A stretch of 64,000 nt of DNA from Diorhabda sublineata (lineage: Eukaryota > Arthropoda > Insecta > Coleoptera > Chrysomelidae), in contig NC_079480.1 of assembly GCF_026230105.1 (NCBI RefSeq), positions 10,086,488 to 10,150,487 of the forward strand, read 5' to 3'. Shown one piece after another: positions 20,980 to 31,329 of the stretch; position 1 is the stretch's first letter, and each line of letters opens with the position of its first letter. Position numbers and translations under genes: made by a program. The notes under the pieces were generated by a model. It was not told the origin of the DNA. It ran no database searches and worked only from the letters and a program-made list of their open reading frames with translations.

Positions 20980-21700
20980 ACACTAACAAAAGCAAGTCAA
21001 ATTCCGAATCAATTTAAGACCGATCGCATGCGAACTTTTGAAATTGTCGCTCGCTGGGGGAGAAGTCATCGACTACAAAAAATAAAATTCAAAGGAAACA
21101 GCAAACGACACGATTGATAGATAAACTACTTGTGGTCCTTAAAACTTTCACAGGAAATCAGCATCTTGAACCAAGCATGCACATTATAGCGTTCCAAAAT
21201 TGGTTACCATCTACCAACTACGGGATCGATTCTAAATTGACGACAAAGCGCCTGTAATTGCCAGGAACAAGTCTCTGTGATCAGGTATGTTGAGAGAGTT
21301 GAGATAGAGAGAGAGAGAGAAATAATAAGATAGGAATAGAAATGCGGAAAGGGAAATATAGGCATCACGCAGCTGCGCGCATCAAATTTTATCGACGGAT
21401 TTTTATTACTTCGGCATAAAAAAAAAATAAGCCTCGCACGACTTTGTAGCCCTTTCCATTATTTACGTCACTCACAAATTGTCATATTAGTGGAATAGAT
21501 ACTTTTTAGCATTTAATTAACTCACCCTACCTTAATATGACGGGATCGAGAAATTCTGATGATCAATTTTTTTCTACCACTCTGATCTTTTATCCTTGAC
21601 GGGCGACCTTACATATGAAACAAAGTATCCCCCTGTATATTAATCTGCCGCGTTTTAGTAAATCCCGAAATCCTCGCTTGGAGTCGCCTACCATTAAAGA
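20980..21700 (+). other. GC-richer island, possible non-coding exon or promoter
   Basis: Clearly higher G+C than the surroundings, with CpG-containing words and a gagaga tract (21309-21320). A good 5' splice donor ('gatcag/gtatgttg') lies at about 21284. No long open frame was found. It could be a non-coding first exon with promoter sequences, or an old unrecognised repeat. Nothing decides between these. Confidence 0.25.
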
Positions 21701-23814
21701 TCATTGGCCGTTACAAACCATATTGTTTACTACTATGAAAACATCAGTACACATGGTTTTAAAGCAAAATATCTTCAGCACCTGATTCTGAGCACATATT
21801 TAATCGATAACTTTCTATGTCCAGAGTGCAAATTTTGGAACTGTATTATACTTGATGTGGCTATTTTTAAAAAATGGTTGAAGAAATTCTTTAAAGTTTA
21901 TGATTAATCATATTTTGATTAACAGTTAAAATAGTGAGTTCTTACTGCTATTTCCAACCTCTGGCAGACCAACTCTTGAATCTTCCGTGTAGTAGAATAA
22001 TAGAAAAAGTGGAGATATTCATCATCCAAAGCAGTATTTATACAGCAGTATAACAGTATATCTAGTAGATTTAATTGATCTATCTAATATAGTTTTCACA
22101 TACAAGTCGTGCAGAAAGCTTAAATTCAATAAGAATGAAGAGTCATAAAAGTCTACCAACTACATACTTTCGATGATTTTGAGCGCAGAATGTCTGTATA
22201 AAACCACTTGAAAAAACATCATGAAATCAGTTTCCTGACAAAATAATTTTTTTTTTACTTAGACATCTTTATGCTCTTTATTGCCTATGTCATAAGAACG
22301 TGTGCATAAATAATGTATATACGATTTTTTTTTAAAGAACAGTTAACCCAGTATTTTGAATATCTTTAAAGTTTGCCAAGCTTTTCACGTTGCTGGTTAC
22401 TAAATATTATCTTCTTCTTTCTTATATTAATAATCTATAAATAAAAACTCCAGATTATTGAGAAAACATTGGTTTACACCTTCTTTCGAATTTCTGTTAA
22501 TTTTAAGTTGCAACTTAATAAAATATTCGAACTTTAAATGTGTATGTCTATTGATTAGTTTTTAATTGATGATATGATAGATTTAAGGTCGAGACATTCT
22601 GAGAGATAGTGAGGATAAAATCCATAAATCGTCTTCGTAACATATCGCCTTTTTGTTTCTAGTTCTAGAAACGAATCAAAGTCCACTTTTTGAATACGTC
22701 AATGAAAATTTATAGTTAGATATACTCGTTATAATTTACATCGAATGTTTGCGTAGCGGTAAAAATCAAGATTATTTACGATGTGGTAGCTCTATCTTTG
22801 TTAATGTTCGAAATAGTATGTTTCACCATCTTGTTAACATGGCAATATATCAAACCAGATTTATTAAAAGTTACTTAGCATTAAGAAAAATAATTTATAC
22901 ATATAATTTTTAGAAAATATTAGTTGCTTATTTTGACTTTGTAATATATGTGATCGAAAGAGGGACGAAAATAACGGAACAGGAGTTTTCATTGACTCAT
23001 ATGCAATACACTTCATTTAACAGTATTTTATGATACATTATTAATTTTTTTTAAAATACGAAGAAGATGTTGGCGTACGAGAGGAGCAAGAAGTGTCCAA
23101 ATGTATTTCTGTCACTCCCAGATTTTTCCTCCAGGACTTATTACTGGCCAATGCTCAGTTTCGTTTCCATCTTCACGTAAAAATCAACTTGAAATTACTA
23201 GCTACTATTATAGGTACTTTTATTCCAATTTTACTACAAATTTGATTTCTTTACTTGGTATTATTAAAGTTGGGAATTTATTATCGTTGGTGATGGTGAT
23301 ATAACATTTATGCCATACTTTTCATCCCGAAAAAATGGTATGCTCTTGCACTAAAATTATAAAAAGAATCCAAATAAATGTGTACCTTGTTTTTCGATAT
23401 TTTCACGGAAAACTAAGATAACCATCCAAACACATTTATAATATAAGTAAGAACCTTTATTCTCTCTTTCTCTCTCTCTAACTCCAAGACTCAATATTTC
23501 TTATCTTCCTCAATATCTTATATTTATTTTCAATAATATCTTTATTATCTATTTTTTCCATTGAACTGTTTGGACAATTTTGTCCTTCACATTTTAAACA
23601 CCATTTATAACCATAGGTAATATAAGTTCCGTTTCTATTTCTATTAGCGGCTGTGCTACGATCGCAGTTCCGAGCATGCGCGGCAGCTCTACTCTGACTC
23701 AAGCAAAAGAAATATACACCATTTTCTGCTACCGACGTATTCTTTGGAGAACTTCTTTATGATTTCAGACTATGAGTGATTCAATGATTAAAAGATGGGA
23801 CCGACAGATGATGA
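21701..23814. other. AT-rich stretch
   Basis: No supported gene. A (tc)n tract lies at 23462-23479. The minus-strand 74-codon frame at 23478-23702 contains an Arg/Asn-rich head from a GC-rich patch but no known motif. Confidence 0.5.
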
Positions 23815-24994
23815 ACTAAAATCAGCATCAAATCAATCACCTTCTCGATATAACACATCTATTCTCCACCGATATACATATGGAGTTTGGACTATCTAAG
23901 TGTAAGACACTACATATCGAGTAAGGCATTATCATGAAAGGAGATGTGCAACCCAACGGAGATCTCGTACAGGCGATGGAAAACGGAGAAACCTACAAAT
24001 ACCTAGGATATCAACAGGACCATAAGCAGACAAAAGCTAGAATCCAGGATCAATACACCAAAAGAGTGAAGTCACTATGAGCTAGAGGGTATTCAGAGAT
24101 TAACACGAACAATGAAGACGAAGAACAACAACCACCACCCGAAGTCATCTACTATTAGAACAACATTACCCCGAAAAGACGGTGGAAGAGGCTTGATTGA
24201 CCTACTTAACCTGCATTCTCTACAGGTAATGAAACTAAGATACTAAATCGGAAACCTCAACTCTATACCGAATTATATCCAAGGCGGATAAGAATTATTC
24301 ACCCCTAAAACTCGCATCGCCAGAATCTGACTTAAATATAGTTTTGGACACCGAGAAGCTGGAACAGTGGTCACGAAAGGCACTACACGGTAGACATCAT
24401 TATGTCCTCAACCAACCGTTGACAAAGAAGCTTCAAACAGATGGCTTTACTAGCGGCTATTTTTTCCAGAGACCGAAGGTGTGTTAGCTATTACCGACTA
24501 TCTACACCGGCATAACCAAGTGTGCAACATCATCCATCAGAAACTGGCCAACAAGTTCGGCCAATACGTATACACAGTTATTACAAGTACCAACCGCAGA
24601 AGGTGCTCGTAAAAGACAATTTTGAATTCTACTACGATAGGTCCATTATCACCGATAGACAGGTGACGTAATAACAGATCTGACATCGTGGTCGTTGATA
24701 GAAGTCAATTCAGTCCTTCTTGTCATCGTAGCTATACCGAACACTCATAACGTTCTCAACAAACACCAGGAAAAACTGGTCAAATACGCGGAGCTCGCAA
24801 TTGAGCTTAAACAGATGTGACACAGCGAAAATGTGGAAATAGTCTCAGTTATTATGTCAGCAACCGGCGTCGTGCCTACGACCCTGCACTATAGCATCGC
24901 CAAACTGGGATTATCAAAAAACCCCTTCGTCGACATCCAGAAAGCTGAATACTTGCCACACAGTGCGCAAGTGTATTATGTGAACCGAGCCTAA
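23815..24994 (+). pseudogene. R2/R4-like non-LTR retrotransposon, 3' half of ORF
   Basis: The relic begins at the RT thumb: 'DIHMEFGLSKCKTLHIE', 'VQPNGDLVQAMENGETYKYL'. It continues with 'NRWLYQRLFFPETEGVLAI' joined directly to 'YLHRHNQVCNIIHQKLA', so the CCHC zinc-finger segment that normally separates these blocks appears deleted. The restriction-like endonuclease follows: 'RSDIVVVDRSQ' (the PD...D-type site, here SD), 'VIVAIPNTHNV', 'LVKYAELAIELKQM' stop, 'SVIMSATGVVPTTLHYSIAK' and the stop at 24992-24994. Frameshifts and stops are numerous. Retrotransposons with this endonuclease form the R2/R4/Dong group; which clade is not resolved. Confidence 0.75.
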
Positions 24995-25208
24995 TCCTTT
25001 TGATACTTTGTATCCGGGATAGGTAAATAATACTCTCTATAAGCCGCCCCGCACCACAACAACGATTAAACTATGCGACTAACCCTCAAGTATTTGCTCC
25101 CAGGAACGATTTTCGACCAAACTAAATACCTGTACAGAAGCTACCTAAACCAGAACTGATGTCTACGACATCAGGGAATTTTACAGACACACCTACCAGG
25201 AACGTTAA
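24995..25208 (+). repeat. probable 3' UTR of the R2/R4-like element
   Basis: C/A-rich sequence directly after the ORF end, different in composition from the A-rich ORF that follows. No poly(A) tail was seen. Confidence 0.35.
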
Positions 25209-25715
25209 CATAACAATAAATATTTTCAATCAAGAAATGAGAAACAGAATTTTACGTCTGAAGAGTTATATGATAATGATTATGATAACAAAAATGAAGC
25301 AATTAAAGAAATGCTAGATGTTTTTGAAAATTTTGTTAAATCTTATGAAAATAAAGATGAACAAACCGTAAATTTTAGAAAAGACCCTAAGACAAAGAAT
25401 CAAAAAATAATTGAAATTAATTTTACTTACATTGATAAATTCTTAGAAATGAACGAATCGGTATTAAATAATCATAAAGAAAGAAATGAGCAATTAGAAC
25501 TAGATCTCGCTAGATTATTTGAAGAAGAAGAAGAAGACAAATGTGACAGAAAAGTACTCGGAAGACTAGATTATAAGGGTAAAAGAATTAACAGTGATAC
25601 TAAAAGGGAATTAGAAATAGAATTATTTGATATAGTTAGACGTAGAATTACAATATACAGGATTGAATTAAAAATGAATGAAAATTATATTAAAATTGAA
25701 GTAGAAAAAAATTAA
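25209..25715 (+). CDS. unassigned A-rich ORF, highly charged (at least 134 aa)
   Basis: The frame is open from 25209; the first ATG is 25311, giving 134 residues to TAA at 25713-25715. The protein is rich in Glu, Lys and Asn, with an acidic run (LARLFEEEEEDKCD) near residues 66-79 and heptad-like Leu/Ile spacing suggesting a coiled coil. Upstream in-frame sequence includes 'NFTSEELYDNDYDNKNEA'. No catalytic or zinc motif was seen. It begins abruptly after the R2-like relic and continues into more coding-like sequence downstream. It could be the gag-like or accessory ORF of a retroelement, an exon of an AT-rich gene, or a selfish element of unknown type. The plus strand is strongly purine-rich compared with the neighbourhood. 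Confidence 0.4.
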   Translation, partial: HNNKYFQSRNEKQNFTSEELYDNDYDNKNEAIKEMLDVFENFVKSYENKDEQTVNFRKDPKTKNQKIIEINFTYIDKFLEMNESVLNNHKERNEQLELDLARLFEEEEEDKCDRKVLGRLDYKGKRINSDTKRELEIELFDIVRRRITIYRIELKMNENYIKIEVEKN

Positions 25716-26056
25716 ATAAAAAAATAAATGAAATAAATAATGATATGACAATGGAAGAAAAGGATATAAATTATGTAATAAAAATGGATAATGAAATATT
25801 ACAAAGCGAATGTTATATTATGTAACCTGAATTAAATACAAATATATTGAAAAAACAGAATCAATGATTGATAAAAAAAATGAATAATGGATATGAAAAA
25901 ATTGATATTAATTATGGAACAATTAACAAACAATTTGATAAGAATAATAATATGAGTCTAAAATATATGAATAAAAAATTTAATGCTATACTAAATGAGA
26001 AGAGAATAGAGGAACTATTTTGGGCACATAAATATTATCATTGTTTGAAGTGGTAG
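25716..26056 (+). pseudogene. continuation of the A-rich unassigned coding region
   Basis: Beyond the stop, the sequence keeps the same purine-rich, Lys/Asn/Ile-rich coding character in shifting frames: 'MEEKDINYVIKMDNEILQ', then from 25868 a 62-codon frame with 'NAILNEKRIEELFWAHKYY'. This suggests one longer ORF (about 25209-26056) broken by a few indels. No family recognised. Confidence 0.35.
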
Positions 26057-26439
26057 GCAATTCAAGAAATATAAATTGAGCATTGTACTTCAAATTTTGA
26101 TTTCAACGTAACGTCACATTGTTTGAGATATATCGCGCGTGCATGCACATAGGAATACCTGTGTATGTGTATCGTACAAGACCTTACTCTAGAAACGTGA
26201 CAAAAAACTCTTTTTGTCAGGCAACACTGATGATGAAGTGAAAGAAGATGTTACCACATTATGGAAAACACGCACACACAGAAGGCATACAAAAACTTGT
26301 GCCAGACTATGACAAGTCCTTACAAAATTACCGAAATTTATAAGCACCAAGCATTTTCAGTGAATCTCGACTTAATAGTTTTTCTGTTGTGATATAGCTA
26401 AGATTTATTTCAAGTTCCTCAAATACCCGAAGGTGCTAA
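26057..26439. other. AT-rich interval
   Basis: A GC-richer patch (26120-26260) was checked for hammerhead or tRNA features, and none was convincing. Confidence 0.5.
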
Positions 26440-26802
26440 ACTTGTACAGAGGACGAAACCTTTATCCACATTCTCTCAAAGTGTGAAACACTGTGGAACT
26501 CCAGTGGGATTAACAGATCATCTGTAAACACTGGGTTTCCCAGTATCGCAGTAAGAAAGGGGGAAACAATTGATCCTTTGGGTCGCAGAGTATATGATAC
26601 CTCAGTATCCATATACATAAATACAAACAAGTTTCTAAAAAGTAGCTACGTATATGCAAAAAGATGTTTATGTAAGATCATTGGAAGTATTAAGAACAAA
26701 TATATATATAAAGGATTTCCTTTAATCTGTTTTCAACATCTATCATACGAAAACTATAATCTTTTGATTAACTCGAATCAGAAATTCTTGACCTGGGTAT
26801 GA
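26440..26802 (+). pseudogene. non-LTR retrotransposon C-terminal fragment
   Basis: Open for about 120 codons. It starts 'TCTEDETFIHILSKCETLW', which matches the C-x-E-x-E-T-x-x-H-x(4)-C knuckle downstream of the RNase H or at the C-terminus of R1/Jockey-type pol proteins. The rest (to 26802) is not recognisable and may be open by chance. The preceding codons are disrupted. Confidence 0.45.
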
Positions 26803-27239
26803 GAAATTTCTTGTTCGATAACGACCGTCTCACAAATTGACCCTTGCAAGATGTCACCTCTACTATTTGAATAAATTATTCATATATTATACTGAATATA
26901 ATTTGGGCACAGAGCAAGACACCTACTCTCTGCATCAAGATAAAATATTGTACAGTCTTATATTACAATGTGAAGCGAGTTTCTCCACTAATGACCGCTA
27001 CACTTTTATATCATGAAGCCGTGTAATGAAATATGAATCGTCTCTTGAAAACACACTTTTATTAACTACGATTTAAAAAAAAATCATAGTCAGAGTGATT
27101 TGTATAATTTTGTTTTTATTAATTTATATAAAAAATAATGGTGCCTCGGTATCGAATGTTCTGTTAAATATTTTGTTCCTTCACTTATGTAAAGAGATTC
27201 TAATATATTCTGATTAGTCTAACTTAAAGAGTTTTCTCC
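26803..27239. other. AT-rich stretch
   Basis: Nothing recognised. Confidence 0.55.
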
Positions 27240-27760
27240 ATCTCCTGGGGACGTGTTCTAAGGGACAAACAAAACTTTGTTGTCCTCTTCGTCTTTCATT
27301 AATTAGGATTTCCTTTGTCTTTCGTTATTTACTTTTCAGCTTGCTAAAAAATATAGTCAGTATAGATCCTTTAAAGCTCCTCTATCTATCTCAAATGATT
27401 TTTTACATTTTTGTATGTTTTTCCAATTTTTCTTTTGTACAGTGCTTGTAGGAGTGTCTGTTGTTATATCGTTATTTGTTAGAACTGTCTTAGATACTCG
27501 TAGAAATCTTGGCAAATAATTTTTCTAGTGTAAATTTCAGTATGAAATAGGAGTTTGGCCCGTCTAATTTTTATTTTCTATGATGGCCTTTTTACTTTCG
27601 AAAAGATGCTCGTTAATCTCTTTATAAATTTTCTAAATTTTCCTACGATGTTCTTCTATGTAATCGTTAAATAATATCTTCGTTATACCCATGTCGAAAG
27701 GGTCTCTTGCATTCAGATGTCTATGGGTCTACCACTCAATTTACTTAAAATACTATGAAA
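27240..27760 (-). pseudogene. unassigned degraded coding segment
   Basis: Minus strand from about 27720: 'HLNARDPFDMGITKILFNDY' then IEEHRRKI, stop, KIYKEINEHLFESKKAIIE, in one frame with single stops. Further on, 'TVQKKNWKNIQKCKKSFE'. Strongly coding-like, but not recognised; a retroelement ORF is the likeliest source because PLE fragments adjoin it. Confidence 0.4.
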
Positions 27761-28027
27761 AAGAATATGGTTCTGAATAAACGCTGGATTATTTTGGTTA
27801 GCAAAGGCAGCATTCGATATAATTTGTTTATTCGAACGTAGAGAGAATCTAATTTATTCTATTGAACCATCTTAAAGAGGTTCATAACTAATGACGCATA
27901 TTATGTGGAAAAATAAGAAGGTAAACAATATTTAAATCAGGATTATGAACAAAAGAAATTGGTTCAGGGTTTGAACTGCGTTGGAATTTTAAAAATTCTT
28001 ATGTTTCGACTCTCACTTTTAATATAA
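27761..28027. other. AT-rich interval
   Basis: Nothing recognised. Confidence 0.5.
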
Positions 28028-28333
28028 ATGTTCTTGATTTTGGGTCTCTTCTGTTTTAAAACATTACAGTGTCCCAAAAATTATATAGGAATGACTACAC
28101 AATACTTGGAGAACAGAATAAGTGGTCATAAATACACAAAGAAGTGCAAGAACTGCTTTTCACACATGAAAAAAAAAACAATGAAAAATAAATTTAGCTC
28201 AAGAAACAGACTATCTAAAATTATTAATCAAAGAAATGATATACATAAAACAACCTCAGCCAAAATTACCAAGAATTTATTAACTAGTTCATTTCAATCT
28301 ATATGGTATAATACGGTTTTCTTGAAATTCTAA
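28028..28333 (+). pseudogene. Penelope-like GIY-YIG domain fragment with terminal repeat
   Basis: The interval starts with the dispersed repeat 'cttgattttgggtctcttct' (also at 40455 and 56744) and runs straight into 'CPKNYIGMTTQYLENRISGH', the YIG half of the PLE endonuclease. The following Lys-rich region matches the variable PLE C-terminus only loosely. The junction of a terminal repeat with the 3' end of the ORF fits the tandem or truncated terminal-repeat organisation of PLEs. Confidence 0.65.
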
Positions 28334-28426
28334 GGTAAATATATTGATTTTAATAGTATGTTTTTAATAACGCTCATCATACATTAATTATTCTTTTGAA
28401 AATAAAAACGTTAAGTTTGTGTATCT

Positions 28427-28434
28427 TATATAAA
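28427..28434 (+). promoter_or_regulatory. TATA-box-like tatataaa
   Basis: Lies 90 bp upstream of the candidate secreted-peptide start codon; TATA words are common in this AT-rich DNA, so the support is only positional. Confidence 0.3.
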
Positions 28435-28523
28435 AATGTGAAATTTAATCGATGTTTGATTATTTCATTTCATCCAAACAACCATGAGGCCTAGAAGAAT
28501 TAACAGTTAGTTCAAGACCAGCA

Positions 28524-28728
28524 ATGAGTGTGTCATTGTCAAAATTGATCTTGGTGGTAATCATATTATTTTTATTTTCTATTCCAATCATTTAAAATTT
28601 TTTTGTTTCAGCTTTTCATTTCCTCGGTGAAATTGCAAGGAGCGGGCAGATTGAGGCCTTGGAATCAACTAGGAAAAAGCGGTGATTTATTCCGTGGAGT
28701 AGGCATATGGAGCCCACGAAATGAATGA
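28524..28728 (+). CDS. candidate small secreted peptide (49 aa, two exons)
   Basis: Exon 1 28524-28556, intron 28557-28611 (55 bp, gtaatc...tttgtttcag), exon 2 28612-28728 ending TGA. The joined product starts MSVSLSKLILV + LFISSVKLQGA, a textbook signal peptide (basic n-region, LILVLFISSV core, small residues at the cleavage site). The short mature part contains 'GRLRPWNQLGK' and 'FRGVGIWSPRNE'. A G-K pair after PWNQL could allow amidation and cleavage. Without splicing the frame stops after 23 codons. Exon 2 is much more GC-rich than its surroundings and has two Trp codons, as expected for real coding DNA; AATAAA follows at 28866. A short upstream ATG frame (28482, 8 codons) precedes it. 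I do not recognise the peptide; a neuropeptide or secreted effector precursor is possible. Confidence 0.5.
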
Positions 28729-28865
28729 ATAACCATCCTATACCCACCTACCGAATTTTCCAAGAAACACACACAATTTAAATTTTCTTGTGAACTACAT
28801 TATCTTTCTAGCAATTCTCACTATACTAGAAGCATTATCACAAAACTTATAATGATGAAATATGA

Positions 28866-28871
28866 AATAAA
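28866..28871 (+). terminator. poly(A) signal AATAAA for the secreted-peptide candidate
   Basis: Located 138 bases after the stop codon, followed by a T/GT-rich tract, as at insect cleavage sites. Confidence 0.45.
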
Positions 28872-29089
28872 CCTTTTGTTGAAATTATTTTCTAAAAATG
28901 CCAAAAATTAAAGTCATACTATGACAGCGAAGAGTAATATTAGATATCAGTTTACCTACTTTATAAACTTAACGATATATAAGGTTGAAACTTTAATTTA
29001 TTAGATTGTAATAACTTTTTTCTTGAATTATTATTTTGGTATTTTTGAAATCAAACTTATGCTTTTAATTTTGTTCATATTTATGTAAT

Positions 29090-30200
29090 CCATTTTTAGT
29101 ATATTAGTGACCATTTATTCTATTTTCCCGATATTGCTTATTCATTCCTATATAATTTTCTGCACGATTCTAGCATGGTTTGAAATAAATAACATTCGAT
29201 TTTTTTGTATTTTTAGTTTTGCTTTTTAATTTTGTATATAATGGGGACAGTGTATTTTCCGATTCATGACAAACATTAATGTTGTGTTTAGATAGGATTT
29301 TTAGTTTTTCAAACAATTGATTTGTGTAAGGTAAAGCTATATATGTATTATTTTTTTAGTCTTTGTTTGGATTTGTTTGTGAATGTAGATTCAAGTTATT
29401 ATTATTATGAAATTTACATAAATGTTGGTTTATAATTTTATTATTTGGGTTTGAAAAATATTGATTATTTATTAAGGTGGTTTTAAGTTTTTCAATTACT
29501 TGAGTGATAATCGGGTAAACTTTGTTTCACACCTCTATCTGTTAATCCTATGACACTGTTTTTTTTTGTATTTTTGGATAGTGAGAATTATAATTTAAGT
29601 ATCGTCCAGACCAAGCTTCTTTTGTGTATAATTTAGTTTAATTCATTCGTTTTAACGAGTGTTATATCTAGAAAATTTATAGAGTTATTGTTTTCTATTT
29701 ATATTGTGAATTGGATTTTAGGGTTGAAAATCTTAAAAGTATCTAAGAAATCATTACATTCATTATATGAAATTGCAGCTAAACAGCCATCAACATAGCG
29801 TTTGAAAAATAATACATACAATTTTTTTCTATACATTCCATTACAATTTGTGATAAGTAGAAAAAAATTGGAGATCCCATTGTACAACCATTCAGTTGTT
29901 TATAGAAATTATCTTGGAATCGAAAATAATTATTCCTTTGGATGAGCATTATGCCTTCTAGAAATTCATTGTAAGTGAGAGATGTATGTTATGCTGAATT
30001 GAATTCTATTCTTCTTTTAAAACAAGTGCTATTAAATCATTTGGAATATTGGTGTACATTGAGACCATATCTAGAGATATGATTTTGTAATTATTAGGTA
30101 TATGTAATGTATCTAAAAATTGTTTAAACCTGAATAAACAATCATTATTATTTAATTTTGATGAAATATTCGCTAGATATTTAGAGAGATTGTAGAACGG
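29090..30200 (-). mobile_element. Penelope-like element relic (RT and GIY-YIG)
   Basis: Minus strand, in order: 'ISLDMVSMYTNIPNDL' (RT palm motif), 'NNYFRFQDNFYKQLNGCTMG' with SPI (the (A)MGSP box), 'FKRYVDGCLAAISYNEC' (catalytic YVDD mutated to YVDG), 'IQFTI...NSINFLD'-type block, 'AWSGRYLNYNSHYP', and finally 'AENYIGMNKQYRENRINGH' (GIY-YIG). The order and motifs are those of Penelope-like elements. Frameshifts, stops and the lost catalytic Asp show it is dead. It faces the plus-strand PLE fragment at 28028; the candidate peptide gene lies between the two. Confidence 0.8.
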
Positions 30201-30364
30201 TGACTGGATATATAATATAAAGTAACAAATTAGAAAATATTATTTCAGAAGACTTACTGAACACAATTTAAATTTAGAATAAACTAATTCGAAAAAAATT
30301 TTCAAAAAATGAAAAAAAGGAATCAGAAAAAAAGTTTATTCTATGTGTCATTTCATTCCTTTTG
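30201..30364. other. AT-rich interval
   Basis: Nothing recognised. Confidence 0.5.
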
Positions 30365-30740
30365 TTTACCGGTGTTGCAAGCTTTTAAGATATCCCTAAA
30401 AAACGAAGCCATTGTATTTAGTTCAAGGGAACGTGGTGGTCATGTCTATAGACCTCCCCAACCAATCCACCTATTAGGAAAAATGTTATTTTCTACATAT
30501 TTTAGGCTCCATCGTTCATGTACATGTCTCTGCGATAAGCATATCAATTAGCAAGGGTGGGAAATTCTAAGTATCGCTGACCATTCAGGTTATTATCGAA
30601 GAAATATGGACCTACTATATTATTACCCACTAATTCTGCTCACACATTAACACAAAATCGATGTTGATCCTTTGTTTGAAAAAACCGTCTCAAGTGAAAC
30701 CAGCTTTCATAAGTAAACATTTAAATATCCATCGTAAACT
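30365..30740 (-). pseudogene. DD41D mariner transposase relic
   Basis: Minus strand: 'ESWFHLRRFFQTKDQHRF' (around the first catalytic region), 'NVWAELVGNNIVGPYFFDNN' with LNGQRYLEF, then 'NIFPNRWIGWGG' and a decayed 'FFRDILKA' corresponding to FFLWGYLK. The layout is the same as the intact transposase at 13725-14801. The second Asp block is largely gone; no TIRs were found. Confidence 0.65.
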
Positions 30741-31108
30741 CCGGAAGTGTGTAGAAGTGCAGGGTACCCACTTCGACAATTATTATTAGTGTTTTTTTTT
30801 ATTTTATTCGATAAGTTGTAGGCTAACCAACTGAATTTCTCTACATTTCAATCCTATAATTATTCAAATAACACCATGTTCGCAGGATGCAGTTCAATTA
30901 AAAATATTTGATTGTATTTTAATACCTGTATTTTCAACATATCAATTTAAAATAATTTTCATTAGAATGTCTCTTTTATGGTGAGCCGTTTCCTTGACAT
31001 GTACAACGGTCTAAAAACCTACTAAACCATAAATTTTATCCAGTTAAATAGAGTTCCTTTTTTTAAAAAATCGATCGAAACATTTAGTTTTGCTATTTTT
31101 AGATTGTA
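30741..31108. other. AT-rich stretch
   Basis: Nothing recognised. Confidence 0.5.
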
Positions 31109-31329
31109 CAGGTTGTCCCTGTAAAAGTTACGGAAGGTTAACAATTGAGCATGAGCTGCCCTTGGCCTTCAAATTTAGGAAATATACTTAAATATAAGTT
31201 CTGATTTCGCAACTTGAAAGGACTATAGCTCTGAAACAAGGGGTCGTATAAGATTTTACATGTCACAGTACTATAATCACGTCATCTACTCATTCTCTAA
31301 TTTTTTGCATCAAGTCCCAGAACACCCTG
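31109..31329. mobile_element. 221-bp MITE with mariner-type ends
   Basis: Begins 'caggttgtccctg' and ends '...aacaccctg', imperfect inverted repeats flanked by TA on both sides (31107-31108, 31330-31331). No coding capacity. The CAGGGTG-like ends suggest mobilisation by a Tc1/mariner transposase. Confidence 0.6.

Noticed and set aside
23101..23304. PPGLITGQCS text resembling mitochondrial COX2
   Set aside because: Only about ten residues match and the rest does not follow COX2, so a nuclear mitochondrial insertion is not supported.
26225..26250. ctgatgatgaagtgaaag, hammerhead-like words
   Set aside because: The two boxes are too close to enclose a stem II.
30309..30551. 80-codon plus-strand frame
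   Set aside because: Antisense shadow of the minus-strand DD41D transposase relic.
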